A DNA stretch of 64,000 nt from Herbidospora sakaeratensis (GCF_001570525.1 NZ_BBXC01000007.1:609364-673363); one strand, 5' to 3'; positions 23,571 to 32,704 are shown, counted from the first letter of the stretch. The notes: a model not told the origin generated them from the letters alone. A program made the numbers and translations.

Positions 23571-24392
23571 GTGCTCCGCATCGCCGCCGCCTCCGCGCAC
23601 TTCGGCCGTGACCTGGAGTTCGACCTCCAGCGGGTCGCCAAGCTCATCGCCGACGCGCGGCAGGAGGGCGCCGGGCTGCTCGTGCTGCCCGACGCCGCCC
23701 TCGGCGGCTACCTCGCCGACCTGCGCGACCCCGACCCCGCCGCGCTGCCGCCCGCGCTCGGCCCCGACGACCCGCTCATCAAACGGGTCGCCGAGCTGGC
23801 CGCCGAGATGGTCGTCTGCGTCGGCTACCGCGAGGCCGACGGGGAGGCGCGGTACAACGCGGCCGTCTGCGTGACCGGCGACGGCGTGCTCGGCCGCCAT
23901 CGCAAGGTGCACCTCCCGGCCGGCGAGATTGCCGCCTACGCGCCCGGCGACCGCTTCGACGCGTTCGACACCCCGGTCGGGCGGCTCGGCATGCTGATCG
24001 ACTACGACAAGACCTTCCCCGAGTCGGCCCGGTCGCTGGCCCTCGACGGCGCGCAGATCGTCGCCTGCCTGTCGGCCTGGCCCACCAGCATCACCAACCG
24101 GGCCCCGCGCATGGCCCAGGACCGCCAGTCCCGTCTCTTCGACCTGTACGACTGCGCCCGCGCCGCCGAGAACCAGGTCGTGCTGGCCTCCTCGAACCAG
24201 ACCGGCACGATGGGCGGGATGCGGTTCCTCGGCCAGGCCAAGGTGGTCGGCCCGGGCGGCGACATCCTGGCCCGGACGTGGTCGAAGGCCGGCCTCGCCG
24301 TCGCCTCGGTCGACGTGGCGGCCGAGATCGCGCAGGCCCGCCGGGTGCTGCGGCACATCGGCGAACGGCGGCCGGAGGCGTACCGGGCATGA
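23571..24392 (+). CDS. Nitrilase paralogue lacking the catalytic Cys (probable pseudoenzyme)
   Basis: A 273-residue protein clearly homologous along its length to the nitrilase just upstream (shared YLADL, GDGVLGxHRKVH, FPESARSLALDGAQIV and AENQV segments). The catalytic Glu is replaced by Asp (LVLPDAALGGYL) and the nucleophile Cys by Asp (MLIDYDKTFPES; codon GAC against TGC in the active copy); the Lys is kept. Without Cys it cannot form the thioimidate intermediate. The frame is intact and nitrilase-length, and it overlaps the next gene by ATGA, so it looks maintained rather than decaying. A structural or regulatory subunit is the likely role. A different chemistry using Asp is not excluded. 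Confidence 0.85.
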   Translation: MLRIAAASAHFGRDLEFDLQRVAKLIADARQEGAGLLVLPDAALGGYLADLRDPDPAALPPALGPDDPLIKRVAELAAEMVVCVGYREADGEARYNAAVCVTGDGVLGRHRKVHLPAGEIAAYAPGDRFDAFDTPVGRLGMLIDYDKTFPESARSLALDGAQIVACLSAWPTSITNRAPRMAQDRQSRLFDLYDCARAAENQVVLASSNQTGTMGGMRFLGQAKVVGPGGDILARTWSKAGLAVASVDVAAEIAQARRVLRHIGERRPEAYRA

Positions 24393-25438
24393 GGATCGCG
24401 CTGCTGACCTACTCGACCCGGCCCCGGGGCGGGGTCGTGCACACCCTGGCCCTGGCCGAGGCGCTGGCCGCCCTCGGGGAGGAGGCCGAGGTGTGGGCGC
24501 TGGGCCGGGGCGGCGACCGCCGGTTCCACCGGGACGTGCGGGTGCCCGTCCACATCGTCGACTGCCCCGACGTGCCCGGCGAGACGGTGGGGGAGCGGGT
24601 GCTGCGCTCGATCGGCCTGCTGCGGGACGCGTTCACGCCGTCGGCGTACGACGTCGTGCACGCTCAGGACTGCATCACCGCCAACGCCGCCGGGTGCTGC
24701 GTCCGGACCGTGCACCACCTCGACCACTTCACGACGCCCGAGCTGGCGGCCTGCCACGAACGTGCCCTGGTCGAGCCGTTCGCCCACGTCTGCGTGTCGT
24801 CGGCGGTGGCGGCGGAGTTGTCGGCGGGCTGGGGCATCGCGGCGTCGGTGATCCCCAACGGCGTCGACGCCGCGCGGTTCGCGACGGCCGACGGGTCGGC
24901 CTGGCGCGACCGGTTCGGCGCCTACGTCCTGACGGTCGGCGGCATCGAACCCCGCAAGGGCTCCCTCGACCTGCTCGAAGCGGCCGCCCTGCTGCCGGAG
25001 TACCCGCTGGTCGTGGCGGGCGGCGAGACCCTGTTCGACTACCGGGGCTACCGGGCGGCGTGGGATTCCCGCGCGGCCGAACTGGGCGTCGAACCGGTCG
25101 TGCTGGGCCCGGTGCCCCACGACGACCTGCCCGGCCTGGTCGCCGGGGCGGCGGCGTTCGCGTTCCCCTCGACGAAGGAGGGCTTCGGCCTGGCGGCGAT
25201 GGAGGCGCTGGCGGCCGGGGTGCCGCTGGTGGTCCGCGACCTGGCGGTCTTCCGCGAGGTCTTCACCGGCGCGGCCCTGTTCGCGACCGATCCGGCGTCG
25301 CTCGCGGCGGCGCTGCGGGAGGCGGTGACGGTCCCGTCGCCGGAGCGGGTGGCGAACGGAAAGGCGCTGGCCGCCCGGCACACGTGGCGCCGGGCGGCCG
25401 AGGCCCATCTGGAGTTCTACCGGGCGCACGTGAGGTGA
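24389..25438 (+). CDS. MSMEG_0565-family glycosyltransferase (GT4-like)
   Basis: A 349-residue GT-B glycosyltransferase and the last gene of the Nit1C-like operon, overlapping the nitrilase paralogue by ATGA. The N terminus MRIALLTYSTRPRGGVVHTL and the donor-site region (VSSAVAAELSAGWGIA, IPNGVDAARFA, then PSTKEGFGLAAMEALAAGVP with the E-x7-E motif) are typical of retaining GT4 enzymes. The family accompanies nitrilase clusters in mycobacteria and relatives, suggesting that the pathway product is glycosylated. Donor and acceptor are unknown. Confidence 0.85.
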   Translation: MRIALLTYSTRPRGGVVHTLALAEALAALGEEAEVWALGRGGDRRFHRDVRVPVHIVDCPDVPGETVGERVLRSIGLLRDAFTPSAYDVVHAQDCITANAAGCCVRTVHHLDHFTTPELAACHERALVEPFAHVCVSSAVAAELSAGWGIAASVIPNGVDAARFATADGSAWRDRFGAYVLTVGGIEPRKGSLDLLEAAALLPEYPLVVAGGETLFDYRGYRAAWDSRAAELGVEPVVLGPVPHDDLPGLVAGAAAFAFPSTKEGFGLAAMEALAAGVPLVVRDLAVFREVFTGAALFATDPASLAAALREAVTVPSPERVANGKALAARHTWRRAAEAHLEFYRAHVR

Positions 25439-25455
25439 GCGCCCGGTGCCGGTGA

Positions 25456-25962
25456 TCAGGCGTCGGCCTCGCAGGCCGTCTCGGTCTCCGCCGTGCACTT
25501 GTCGAAGCCGCCGACCCCGTTGGCCGTGTCGATCCCTCCGTTGCCCTTCAGGATGTCGTCTTCGGAACCCCCGTTGAGCCCGTCGCGGCCCGGGCCCCCG
25601 TTCAGGACGTCGAGCCCCGGGCCGCCCCGCACGGACGACTGGAACCCCGTGTCGTTGGTGAACGTGTCGTTGCCCCCGAGCAGCGAGACGTCCAGGAACT
25701 GGATGACGCCGGAGCACTGGGCCACCGCGCCCGACTTGATGCACCCGGCTCCCACGATGGTCCCCGAGGTGGAGTCGACGGTCAGCGTCCCGTTGAAGAA
25801 GCTGACGTTGACGGTCTCTCCGTCGCCCGTGCCGACGATGAAGACCGTTTTCCCGGAGACGTGGACGGACGTGTCCGTCGCCGCCTGCGCGGGACTTGTG
25901 ACCATCACCAGGCCGGCCGCGACGAGCGCTAAGGCGGTGAGGACACGCTTTGCCAGTGACAT
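25456..25962 (-). CDS. Small secreted protein with RTX-like calcium-binding repeats
   Basis: A 168-residue protein with a clear Sec signal peptide (TALALVAAGLVMVTSPAQA). The C-terminal half has RTX-type nonapeptide units in tandem (GGPGLDVLN, GGPGRDGLN, GGSEDDILK, GNGGIDTAN), which bind calcium and fold into a beta-roll outside the cell. Two Cys pairs are spread through the body. It stands alone, convergent with the Nit1C operon. The repeats are few and no enzymatic domain is present, so a structural or surface role is likeliest. Confidence 0.75.
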   Translation of the reverse strand: MSLAKRVLTALALVAAGLVMVTSPAQAATDTSVHVSGKTVFIVGTGDGETVNVSFFNGTLTVDSTSGTIVGAGCIKSGAVAQCSGVIQFLDVSLLGGNDTFTNDTGFQSSVRGGPGLDVLNGGPGRDGLNGGSEDDILKGNGGIDTANGVGGFDKCTAETETACEADA

Positions 25963-26038
25963 CTGATTTTCCCCCGTCTGGTTGGGTTGACGGGGTCCAG
26001 GAAACCGCGGATGCCGGTGGGCGTCTGCGGATAAATAC

Positions 26039-26902
26039 TCACGGCTCCAGGGACTCGGGGATGGAGTCGCTGTTTCCGCCGGGCCGACCGGTCTTCCCGG
26101 CCGCGTCGTAGATCTTGACCCACTTCACCGTCGGGAACTGCTTCAGGGTCGCGTTGAGGTGGTTGGCGATGGTGAACGTCGCGCCGCCGCTCTTCACCTT
26201 GCCCGTCAGGTAGACCCGCGCGACCTTGTTCGTCACGGTCAGCTTGCTGTAGCCGGTCGCGCCGGAGTTCACGAAGCGCAGCCCGGCCGCCTGCTCGGCC
26301 GCCGTCGGCCCGGCGAAGAGCCGCTGGAGCGCGCCGTTGGCGGTGCTGGGCGGGATCACCGGCCGCGACACGGCCTTGAGCCTGGGCTCGCGGGGCAGGT
26401 CGAGGAAGTACGCCTTCACCGGGACGGTGCGGTAGTTCACCGTGAAGTCGACGACGACCCGGCTCGGCTTGGTCAGCGTGTACATCCGGAAGGGCGCCTT
26501 CTTGGCCAGCCCGACGCCGAACGACAGGGTCGCCTCCCAGTCGCCCGTCCGGACGACCTGGATGACGCCCGGCAGGGCGTAGGTCCGGCGGGCCGCGCCG
26601 TAGGTCGAGCCGCCCGTGTCGTTGTGGCCCCGGGCGTCGAAGAACCGTACGGCCAGCTTCGCCGCGCCGGGCACCGGCACGGTGTGGCCCGAACCGTCTT
26701 CGATCAGCTTGGGCACGTATTCGGCGATCCGCGTGGGTGGCAGCCCGCCCCGGAACTCGAAGACGAGGCGATCGATTCCGGGGTGGCGGTCGGCCCTGAT
26801 CGCCACCAGCTGGGGCACGGTGTCGGCCGCGGCGGCGGCGGGGAACAGGGCGGCGGGGGCGAGCAGGGCTCCGACGAGGAGCAGGGAGCGCAGGGTGGCC
26901 AT
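26039..26902 (-). CDS. Secreted protein with AMIN-like and GerMN-like domains
   Basis: A 287-residue exported protein. After a signal peptide ending near AAAADT, residues ~35-165 read like an AMIN-type beta domain (HPGIDRLVFEFRGGLP and FRMYTLTKPSRVVVDF), and residues ~185-280 like a GerMN domain (ALQRLFAGPTAAEQAAGLRF, then VARVYLTGKVKSGG). Such pairs occur in actinobacterial cell-envelope proteins thought to bind peptidoglycan. The start ATG at 26902 has GGAGAG upstream; the frame opens further to 26923. It lies between two other secreted-protein genes on the same strand. Confidence 0.78.
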   Translation of the reverse strand: MATLRSLLLVGALLAPAALFPAAAAADTVPQLVAIRADRHPGIDRLVFEFRGGLPPTRIAEYVPKLIEDGSGHTVPVPGAAKLAVRFFDARGHNDTGGSTYGAARRTYALPGVIQVVRTGDWEATLSFGVGLAKKAPFRMYTLTKPSRVVVDFTVNYRTVPVKAYFLDLPREPRLKAVSRPVIPPSTANGALQRLFAGPTAAEQAAGLRFVNSGATGYSKLTVTNKVARVYLTGKVKSGGATFTIANHLNATLKQFPTVKWVKIYDAAGKTGRPGGNSDSIPESLEP

Positions 26903-27041
26903 GGTCTCTCCGAGGGTTGTCACGTTCCAGGGACGAGCCGTCCCGGAGCCGTGGGCTCCGGGTGCGGCTGTCCTTAAAGACGCGGCGAACCACTCGTCAG
27001 TTCTCCGGCCGTATGGAGATGTCGCTTCCGGGCAATGCCGG

Positions 27042-28364
27042 TCAGAACGTCCCGCTGAACCGCCCCGGGTTCGTCACCCCCGCACCCGGGCCGAACGTGT
27101 GCCGGACGCCCGTCTTCGTCGTGACGACGTAACCGGTCGCCGTGACGGCGATGTCGGCGGCCTCCGCCGAGCCCTCGGGCAGGTCGCCCAGGTGTTCGGC
27201 GTCGCCGAAGGCGAACACGTTGCCCGCCACGTCGACCATCACGTAGCCCTTGCCGGTCGCGGTGCCCGACATGGCCACGATCGCGCGCTCGAACGTCGTC
27301 GCGTTGCCGAACCACTTCGCCGCGCCGAACGGGTGCACCTGCCCGGCCGAGGTCAGCAGCCAGTAGCCGCCCGTCGTCACCTCGATGTCGACGAACTGCC
27401 CGCTGTAGCCCTCCGGCGAGGCGGTGATCCACACGCCGGGCCCGTAGACCTGGCCCGTCGAGGTCGTCACCAGATAGCCGTTCGGCGCCGCGTCGATCGC
27501 CACCAGCTCACCCTCGGCGGTGGCCGGGCGGGCGACGGGGGGCGCGGCGTCCCCGTACGGGAAGATCTGACCCGACGACGAGAGCAGCCAGTAACCGGCG
27601 CCCGACGGCGTGACGGCGGCGTCGGTGACGCGCCCCGACACGGCCGGGGCCGCGCCGGGCAGGCCGCCGAAGACCTGGCCGGTCGAGGTGACCGCCAGGT
27701 AGCCCGCGCCGAACGGCCGGGCGCCGCCGCCGTTCACCAGCGCCGGGTAGTCGGCCGGGCCGCCGTCGGTCGACAGGATGCCGATGTTCTTCTTCGCGTG
27801 CACGACGCCCGCGACGCTGTACGACGCCCAGAACGAGTCGAGCCGCCCGCCGTGCCAGCGCATCGGGTTGCGCACCACCTGGGAGTTCTGCCCGACGGTC
27901 ACGACGTTCCTGGTGCCGTCCTTGTTGACGGTGACGCGTTCGACCACGACCACGTGACCGGCCGCGCCGCTGCGGTTCATGACGACCATGTCGCCCGGCA
28001 CGATCGCCTTGATCGAGCCGTTGGCCTGCCGCTCCATGCCGAGCGCCGCCGCCCGGGTGAAGATCTGCGAGGCGATGCCGACACCGGAGAAGATCCCCGA
28101 GTGCCAGCCGCGCTTCAGGTAGAAGCGCTGCGGCAGCTCCACGCACTGCCACCAGTTGTAGGAGACGCCGCCGACGTGCCTCTGCCCGGCGCAGCTGGTG
28201 GCGGTGCTGGCGCCGCAGACGGGCACGCCGCCGCCGGCGAACCAGGAGGTGCCCGCGAGTCTCAGCGGAGCCCCCGCCGCCGACGCCTCGGCCGGCGCGG
28301 TGGGGGCGAGCACGCCGGCGGCGGCCATTCCGCCGGCGATGATCTGTTTGAGAGGGGTGGACAT
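27042..28364 (-). CDS. Secreted CHAP-domain protein with a C-terminal repeat region
   Basis: A 440-residue exported protein. Residues 1-30 are a signal peptide. Residues ~45-190 form a CHAP-type amidase region with the catalytic-type Cys and His in YNWWQCVELPQRF and AAGHVVVVERVTV. Residues ~215-440 contain repeats of about 40 residues with the core GYWLLTSAGQVHPFG, like the propeller-type repeats of actinobacterial wall proteins. CHAP enzymes cut peptidoglycan cross-links; the repeats probably bind the wall or a glycan. Role in cell-wall turnover is inferred. Confidence 0.8.
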   Translation of the reverse strand: MSTPLKQIIAGGMAAAGVLAPTAPAEASAAGAPLRLAGTSWFAGGGVPVCGASTATSCAGQRHVGGVSYNWWQCVELPQRFYLKRGWHSGIFSGVGIASQIFTRAAALGMERQANGSIKAIVPGDMVVMNRSGAAGHVVVVERVTVNKDGTRNVVTVGQNSQVVRNPMRWHGGRLDSFWASYSVAGVVHAKKNIGILSTDGGPADYPALVNGGGARPFGAGYLAVTSTGQVFGGLPGAAPAVSGRVTDAAVTPSGAGYWLLSSSGQIFPYGDAAPPVARPATAEGELVAIDAAPNGYLVTTSTGQVYGPGVWITASPEGYSGQFVDIEVTTGGYWLLTSAGQVHPFGAAKWFGNATTFERAIVAMSGTATGKGYVMVDVAGNVFAFGDAEHLGDLPEGSAEAADIAVTATGYVVTTKTGVRHTFGPGAGVTNPGRFSGTF

Positions 28365-28434
28365 AACGGCAAGAGTGCCGAAACCTCACGTCACAGAATG
28401 TGTGGAATACCCCTTTGGTATCACCCGGAACCGA

Positions 28435-29718
28435 TCAGCCTTTGACGATCTGCTTCAGCCGGGCCAGGCCGGTCTTCGGCGGCGGGGGAGGCGGCGGCGC
28501 GGGCCGGTCGATGAGGCCCAGCGCCTCAAGCCGCTTCTTCTTGAAGTAGCGCATCGGCCCGTTGGCCCTGATGTACGCCTCGGCCGCCGGCCGCAGCCCC
28601 GGGTGGGCTGCGCTCTGCATGCAGTAGGCGACCGCGTCGACCAGCCCGGCCGCGTCGGCGACCGAGGGCTCGGTCAGCGTGCCGTCGGCGTCGAGGCGGG
28701 GGACCGTGGCGTCGACGATCGTGACGGGCACCCGGTTGCTGTTCTCGTACGGCGTCAGCCGCTCCAGCAGCAGGTCGGAGCCCACCGTGGCGACCGGCAG
28801 GCCGAAGAAGCGGCGGGCGGTCATCAGGGCCGTGGAGAAGCAGCTCACCACCAGGCGGGCGCGCCGGGAGGCGAACAGGACCTCCGCCGGCGCCTCGTCG
28901 GGCGCCACCGTCAGGCTCGCGTTCAGGCCCGCCGCGATCTGGGCCAGCTCGCGGCCCTGGCGGCGGCCGGCGGCCGGGTGGGGCTTGAAGACGATCGACC
29001 GGTGCCCGCGCGCGATGACGCCGCGGATCATGTCGGCGTGGAGCTTGAACTCCTCGTCGGGGGTGAGGATGCCCAGCGACGACAGGTACTGGCCCAGCAC
29101 GATCGCCTCGCCGTCGGGCATCGGCCCCGACGCCGCCGCGACCCGGCCGACGACGTCGGTGAACGCCCCCGGCGGCACGGCCTGCGGCGGCACGCCGTAT
29201 TCGGTCAGCAGCAGCGGGGTCAGCCCGGGGACCAGGTCGAGGTGGAGGAGGCGGGTGATGCGCTGGGAGATCTCGCCCGGGAGCACGTCGCGGGTCGGGC
29301 TGTGGGCCATCAGGCCGTCGGAGTAGATCGTCAGCATGGCGTCCTTGAACAGGCCCGGCAGGGCCCGCGCGGGCGGCACGATGACCGACTCCAGCACCAT
29401 CTCCTCGATGTGCTCCAGGCCCATCGCCGTCTGCAGGAGGCGGCCGAGCATGGGGGCCTCGATCGACCGGGGCTTCCAGTCGGACGGGTGGAGCGGCGCG
29501 ATGATCTCGTTCCAGGAGACGATCCGGTCGAACCGGTCGCGCAGCGCCCCGAACCCGGGCGCCTCGTCGAGGCCGAGCGCGGCCTCGGGGATGGCGGCGT
29601 TGTTGGTGACGATCAGGACCCGCTCGGCGGAGCCCGGCGGGCCGAAGGCCCCGGCGTCGATGGCCGCCGCCAGGGACATGGCGCCGAAGAACCGCGAGGC
29701 GTGGAAGACCTGCGTCAC
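28435..29718 (-). CDS. Alpha-2,8-polysialyltransferase family protein
   Basis: A 427-residue cytoplasmic protein of the bacterial polysialyltransferase family. It begins TQVFHASRFFGAMSLAAAID. The donor-binding histidine segment is HRSIVFKPHPAAGRRQGREL (KPHP motif), and a downstream serine-rich motif reads VVSCFSTALMTARRFFGLP, as in known polysialyltransferases. The C terminus is proline-rich and basic. GTG at 29718 overlaps the upstream GT2 stop. With NeuA/NeuB-type activities encoded in the same operon, it would transfer a CMP-activated nonulosonic acid to a growing surface polymer. The sugar may be sialic acid, Kdn or a relative. Confidence 0.85.
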   Translation of the reverse strand: MTQVFHASRFFGAMSLAAAIDAGAFGPPGSAERVLIVTNNAAIPEAALGLDEAPGFGALRDRFDRIVSWNEIIAPLHPSDWKPRSIEAPMLGRLLQTAMGLEHIEEMVLESVIVPPARALPGLFKDAMLTIYSDGLMAHSPTRDVLPGEISQRITRLLHLDLVPGLTPLLLTEYGVPPQAVPPGAFTDVVGRVAAASGPMPDGEAIVLGQYLSSLGILTPDEEFKLHADMIRGVIARGHRSIVFKPHPAAGRRQGRELAQIAAGLNASLTVAPDEAPAEVLFASRRARLVVSCFSTALMTARRFFGLPVATVGSDLLLERLTPYENSNRVPVTIVDATVPRLDADGTLTEPSVADAAGLVDAVAYCMQSAAHPGLRPAAEAYIRANGPMRYFKKKRLEALGLIDRPAPPPPPPPKTGLARLKQIVKG

Positions 29719-30653
29719 GAAACCTCCAGGAGCCGGGCGATGTACTCCCGGCGGTCGGGCTCGATGGCGTCGAAGCTCTCCCTGACCATCGCCTCGGGCA
29801 GGCGGCCCAGCCGGTCGGCGCCGCGCGCCTCGAACTTGGCCAGGATCTCGGGCGTGAACCGCTCGTTGTTGGCCAGGTGGTTGTCGAGCAGGGCCAGGAA
29901 GGTGCGCACCACCTTCGGCAGGAACCGCTCCTCCACCTCCTCGAAGACCAGGTCGAAGGCGTCGAAGAAGTGGAGCTGCCGCTCGTCGCCGATCTGGGTG
30001 AGCGACTGCGGCACGCCCCGGCGGTAGAAGACGCCGGCCAGCGAGACCGCCGCGAACGACCGGGCCCGCTGGTGCAGCCGCCAGATCCACGGACGGTCCT
30101 CGGCCGTGTGGAGGCCGCCCGGGAAGGTGAGCAGGTCGCCGAGCGACTCGCGCCGGTAGACCCCGGCCCACGCGTAGGGGTAGTCGACCATCGTCTTGGC
30201 GTCGGGCGGCATGATCGAGTCACGCGGGTCGAGCACCACCCCGCGCCGGGCGACCGGCGCGCGGTGGGTCTCTCTCTTCAGGCCGTTGACCTGTACGTGG
30301 TCGACACGCACGAAGTCGCAGCCCAGACCGTCGATCGCGGCGACGAGGTCGGCCAGGTAGCCCCGGCCGATCCAGTCGTCGCCGTCGAGGAAGGTCACGT
30401 AGCGGCCGGAGGCCAGCTTCAGCCCGGTGTTGCGGGCGTCGGCCAGCCCGACCGGCACCTGATTGCGGATCAGGTGCAGGCCGGGGAGTTCCGCGCGGAA
30501 CTCGTCGGTGATCGCGCCCGTGTCGTCGGCCGAGCCGTCGTCCACGACGATGTACTCGAAGTCGGCGCGCTGGTTGCGCACCAGCGACGTGAGCGCGTCG
30601 GCGATGAAGGGCGCGCCGTCGCGGACCGGGACGATCACCGAAAGGCTGATCAC
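29715..30653 (-). CDS. GT2-family glycosyltransferase
   Basis: A 312-residue GT-A enzyme. The N terminus ISLSVIVPVRDGAPFIADAL, the VDDGS motif and the metal-binding FLDGDDWIGRGYL segment define family GT2. A long C-terminal helical region (~150 residues) ends in REYIARLLEVS. Starts at GTG 30653, overlapping the NeuA-NeuB fusion stop (GTGA), and overlaps the polysialyltransferase downstream, giving a tightly coupled three-gene operon. It likely adds a hexose, or builds the acceptor, for the nonulosonic acid polymer. Confidence 0.88.
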   Translation of the reverse strand: MISLSVIVPVRDGAPFIADALTSLVRNQRADFEYIVVDDGSADDTGAITDEFRAELPGLHLIRNQVPVGLADARNTGLKLASGRYVTFLDGDDWIGRGYLADLVAAIDGLGCDFVRVDHVQVNGLKRETHRAPVARRGVVLDPRDSIMPPDAKTMVDYPYAWAGVYRRESLGDLLTFPGGLHTAEDRPWIWRLHQRARSFAAVSLAGVFYRRGVPQSLTQIGDERQLHFFDAFDLVFEEVEERFLPKVVRTFLALLDNHLANNERFTPEILAKFEARGADRLGRLPEAMVRESFDAIEPDRREYIARLLEVS

Positions 30654-32704
30654 ACGGTCACCCTGCGCAGGCGGGCCCGGGGGGCCTCCTCGCCGGGGAA
30701 GACGCGCTTGACGCCGTCGCCCAGGGCCTTCTCGATGATGCGGATGTCGCGGACGAGGTGCTCCAGGCCGCTCGGCTCCAGCGAGGCGGCGTGGTCGGAG
30801 CCCCACATCGTGCGGTCGAGGGTGATGTGACGCTCGACCGTGACGGCGCCGAGGGTGACGGCCGCCAGCGAGATCTGCAGGCCGCGCTCGTGGCCCGAGT
30901 AGCCCACCGGCACGCCGTAGCGCTCGCGGAGGGTCAGGATCGTGCGCAGGTTGGCCTCCTCGGGAGGCAGGGGGTAGGTCGAGGTGGCGTGCATCATGAC
31001 CAGGTTCTGGGTGCCCAGGATATCGACGGCGGCGTCGATCTCCTCCAGGGTCGACATGCCGGTCGAGAGCAGGATCGGCTTGCGGGTCTCGGCCAGCGCC
31101 CGCAGCAGCTCGTGGTCGGTGATCGACGCCGAGGCGACCTTGTGGGTCAGCACGTTCATGTTCTCGAGGAACTCGACCGACGGGACGTCCCACGGGGAGG
31201 CGAACCAGTCGATGCCCCGCTCGGCGCAGTAGAGCGCGATCTGCTGGTACTCGTCCTTGCCGAACTCGGTCCGGATCTTGTACTCCATGTAGGTCATCTC
31301 GCCCCACGGAGTCTGCCGGATCTGCGAACGCTGCTCCATCGGCACGCAGATCTCGGGCGTGCGCTTCTGGAACTTGACCGCGTCGCACCCGGCCTCGACG
31401 GCCACGTCGATGAGCTTCTTGGCGATCTCGACGTCGCCGTTGTGGTTGATGCCGATCTCGCCGATGACGTAGACCGGGTGACCCGCTCCGAGCAGCTTCT
31501 CGCCGATGGCGACGGCCTTCGGCTCGACCGTGACGGCGCGCGGCCGGAGGGCCGGGGCGGGCGCGGCGGGGGTCGCGGGCCGGGCGGCGAGCACCCGGTC
31601 GGCCAGCTCGCGGACGGCGCCGGCGCCGCCGCTCTGGGTCAGCACGACCCGGGCGGCCTTGCGCACCTCGGCGCGGGCCTCGGGCACGGTGACCGGCCAG
31701 CCGACCAGCGCCATGCAGCCGAGGTCGTTGACGTCGTTGCCGACGTAGGCGACCCGCTCGGGGTCGAGGCCCTCGATGGCCAGCCAGTCGGCCAGCGCGT
31801 TCTGCTTGGCCGACAGGCCCTGCAGCACCGGCACGCCGAGCTTGCGGGCGCGGGCGGCCACGACCGGGTTCTGCTCGGTCGACAGGACCAGCACCTTGAC
31901 CCCGGCGCGCAGCAGCAGCGAGACGCCCATGCCGTCGGCGCGGGAGACGGCGACCATCTCGCGGCCCTCGGAGTCGACGAACGCGCGGTCGTCGGTGTGC
32001 ACGCCGTCGAAGTCGGTGACCACGGCGTCGACGTCGATCGGCAGCGGGGCGTCGACCACGTGGGCCAGCGCGCGCACGATCTCGAGGTCTTCGGGGGTGT
32101 CGATCTCGTGGGCGGTCACGCTCTTGACCGGCTGCACGGCGACGGTGCCGAAGAAGCGGTGGCCGGCCTCCAGGAACCCCTGGGCGCGCATGGCGTAGAA
32201 GGCGCCGGTCTCGCGGTAGTGGGGCTCCCGGTCCTGGCGGCGCGGGCGGGTCGCGGGGTCGTGGTTGACGCCCTCGCCGCCCTCCGTCCAGATGAACTCG
32301 TAGGTCTCAAGACCGGAGAACACGACGTCGGCCTCGCCCGACAGCACCTTCGCCACGGCGGCGTCGACGTCGGCGGGGTCGATGAACGCGCTGGTGCACT
32401 GGACGAGCAGGACGACCTCGGGGGTCTCGTCGAGCGACGACAGGGCGTGCAGGACGGCCGACTCGCTCGACGCGGTCGCACCCGCGATGTCGGCGGGGCG
32501 GTCGACGACCTGGGCGCCGGCGGCCTCGGCGGCGGCGGCGATCCCCTGGTGGTCGGTGCTCACGACCACGGTGTCGACGGACCCGGCGCGGACGAGCGCG
32601 CTGACGGCCCGGGAGACCAGGGGGATTCCTCCGACCCGCTCCAGGTTCTTCAGCGGAACTCCCACCGAACCACCGCGGGCGGGGACAACGGCCAGGACTC
32701 GCAC
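30650..32704 (-). CDS. Trifunctional NeuA-phosphatase-NeuB fusion for CMP-nonulosonic acid synthesis
   Basis: A 684-residue protein with three domains. Residues 1-220: CMP-acylneuraminate cytidylyltransferase (VVPARGGSVGVPLKNL; the usual Lys after ARGGS is Val). Residues ~225-375: KdsC-like HAD phosphatase (VVTDFDGVHTDDR, then AYVGNDVNDLGCM). Residues ~400-684: NeuB-type synthase TIM barrel (VIGEIGINHNGDVEIAKKLI, CDAVKFQKRTPE, GYSGHERGLQ, ERHITLD). The usual C-terminal SAF/antifreeze-like domain of NeuB is absent; the protein ends soon after the barrel. Together these would condense a sugar phosphate with PEP, remove phosphate and activate the acid with CTP. The GTG start follows GAGGAG. Confidence 0.88.
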   Translation of the reverse strand: MRVLAVVPARGGSVGVPLKNLERVGGIPLVSRAVSALVRAGSVDTVVVSTDHQGIAAAAEAAGAQVVDRPADIAGATASSESAVLHALSSLDETPEVVLLVQCTSAFIDPADVDAAVAKVLSGEADVVFSGLETYEFIWTEGGEGVNHDPATRPRRQDREPHYRETGAFYAMRAQGFLEAGHRFFGTVAVQPVKSVTAHEIDTPEDLEIVRALAHVVDAPLPIDVDAVVTDFDGVHTDDRAFVDSEGREMVAVSRADGMGVSLLLRAGVKVLVLSTEQNPVVAARARKLGVPVLQGLSAKQNALADWLAIEGLDPERVAYVGNDVNDLGCMALVGWPVTVPEARAEVRKAARVVLTQSGGAGAVRELADRVLAARPATPAAPAPALRPRAVTVEPKAVAIGEKLLGAGHPVYVIGEIGINHNGDVEIAKKLIDVAVEAGCDAVKFQKRTPEICVPMEQRSQIRQTPWGEMTYMEYKIRTEFGKDEYQQIALYCAERGIDWFASPWDVPSVEFLENMNVLTHKVASASITDHELLRALAETRKPILLSTGMSTLEEIDAAVDILGTQNLVMMHATSTYPLPPEEANLRTILTLRERYGVPVGYSGHERGLQISLAAVTLGAVTVERHITLDRTMWGSDHAASLEPSGLEHLVRDIRIIEKALGDGVKRVFPGEEAPRARLRRVTV

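Noticed and set aside
21440-23611. A 723-codon + strand frame across two Nit1C genes
   Set aside because: It is out of frame with the GNAT/AIR-synthase-like and nitrilase genes, which have clear motifs and good starts; the product is Arg-rich and featureless.
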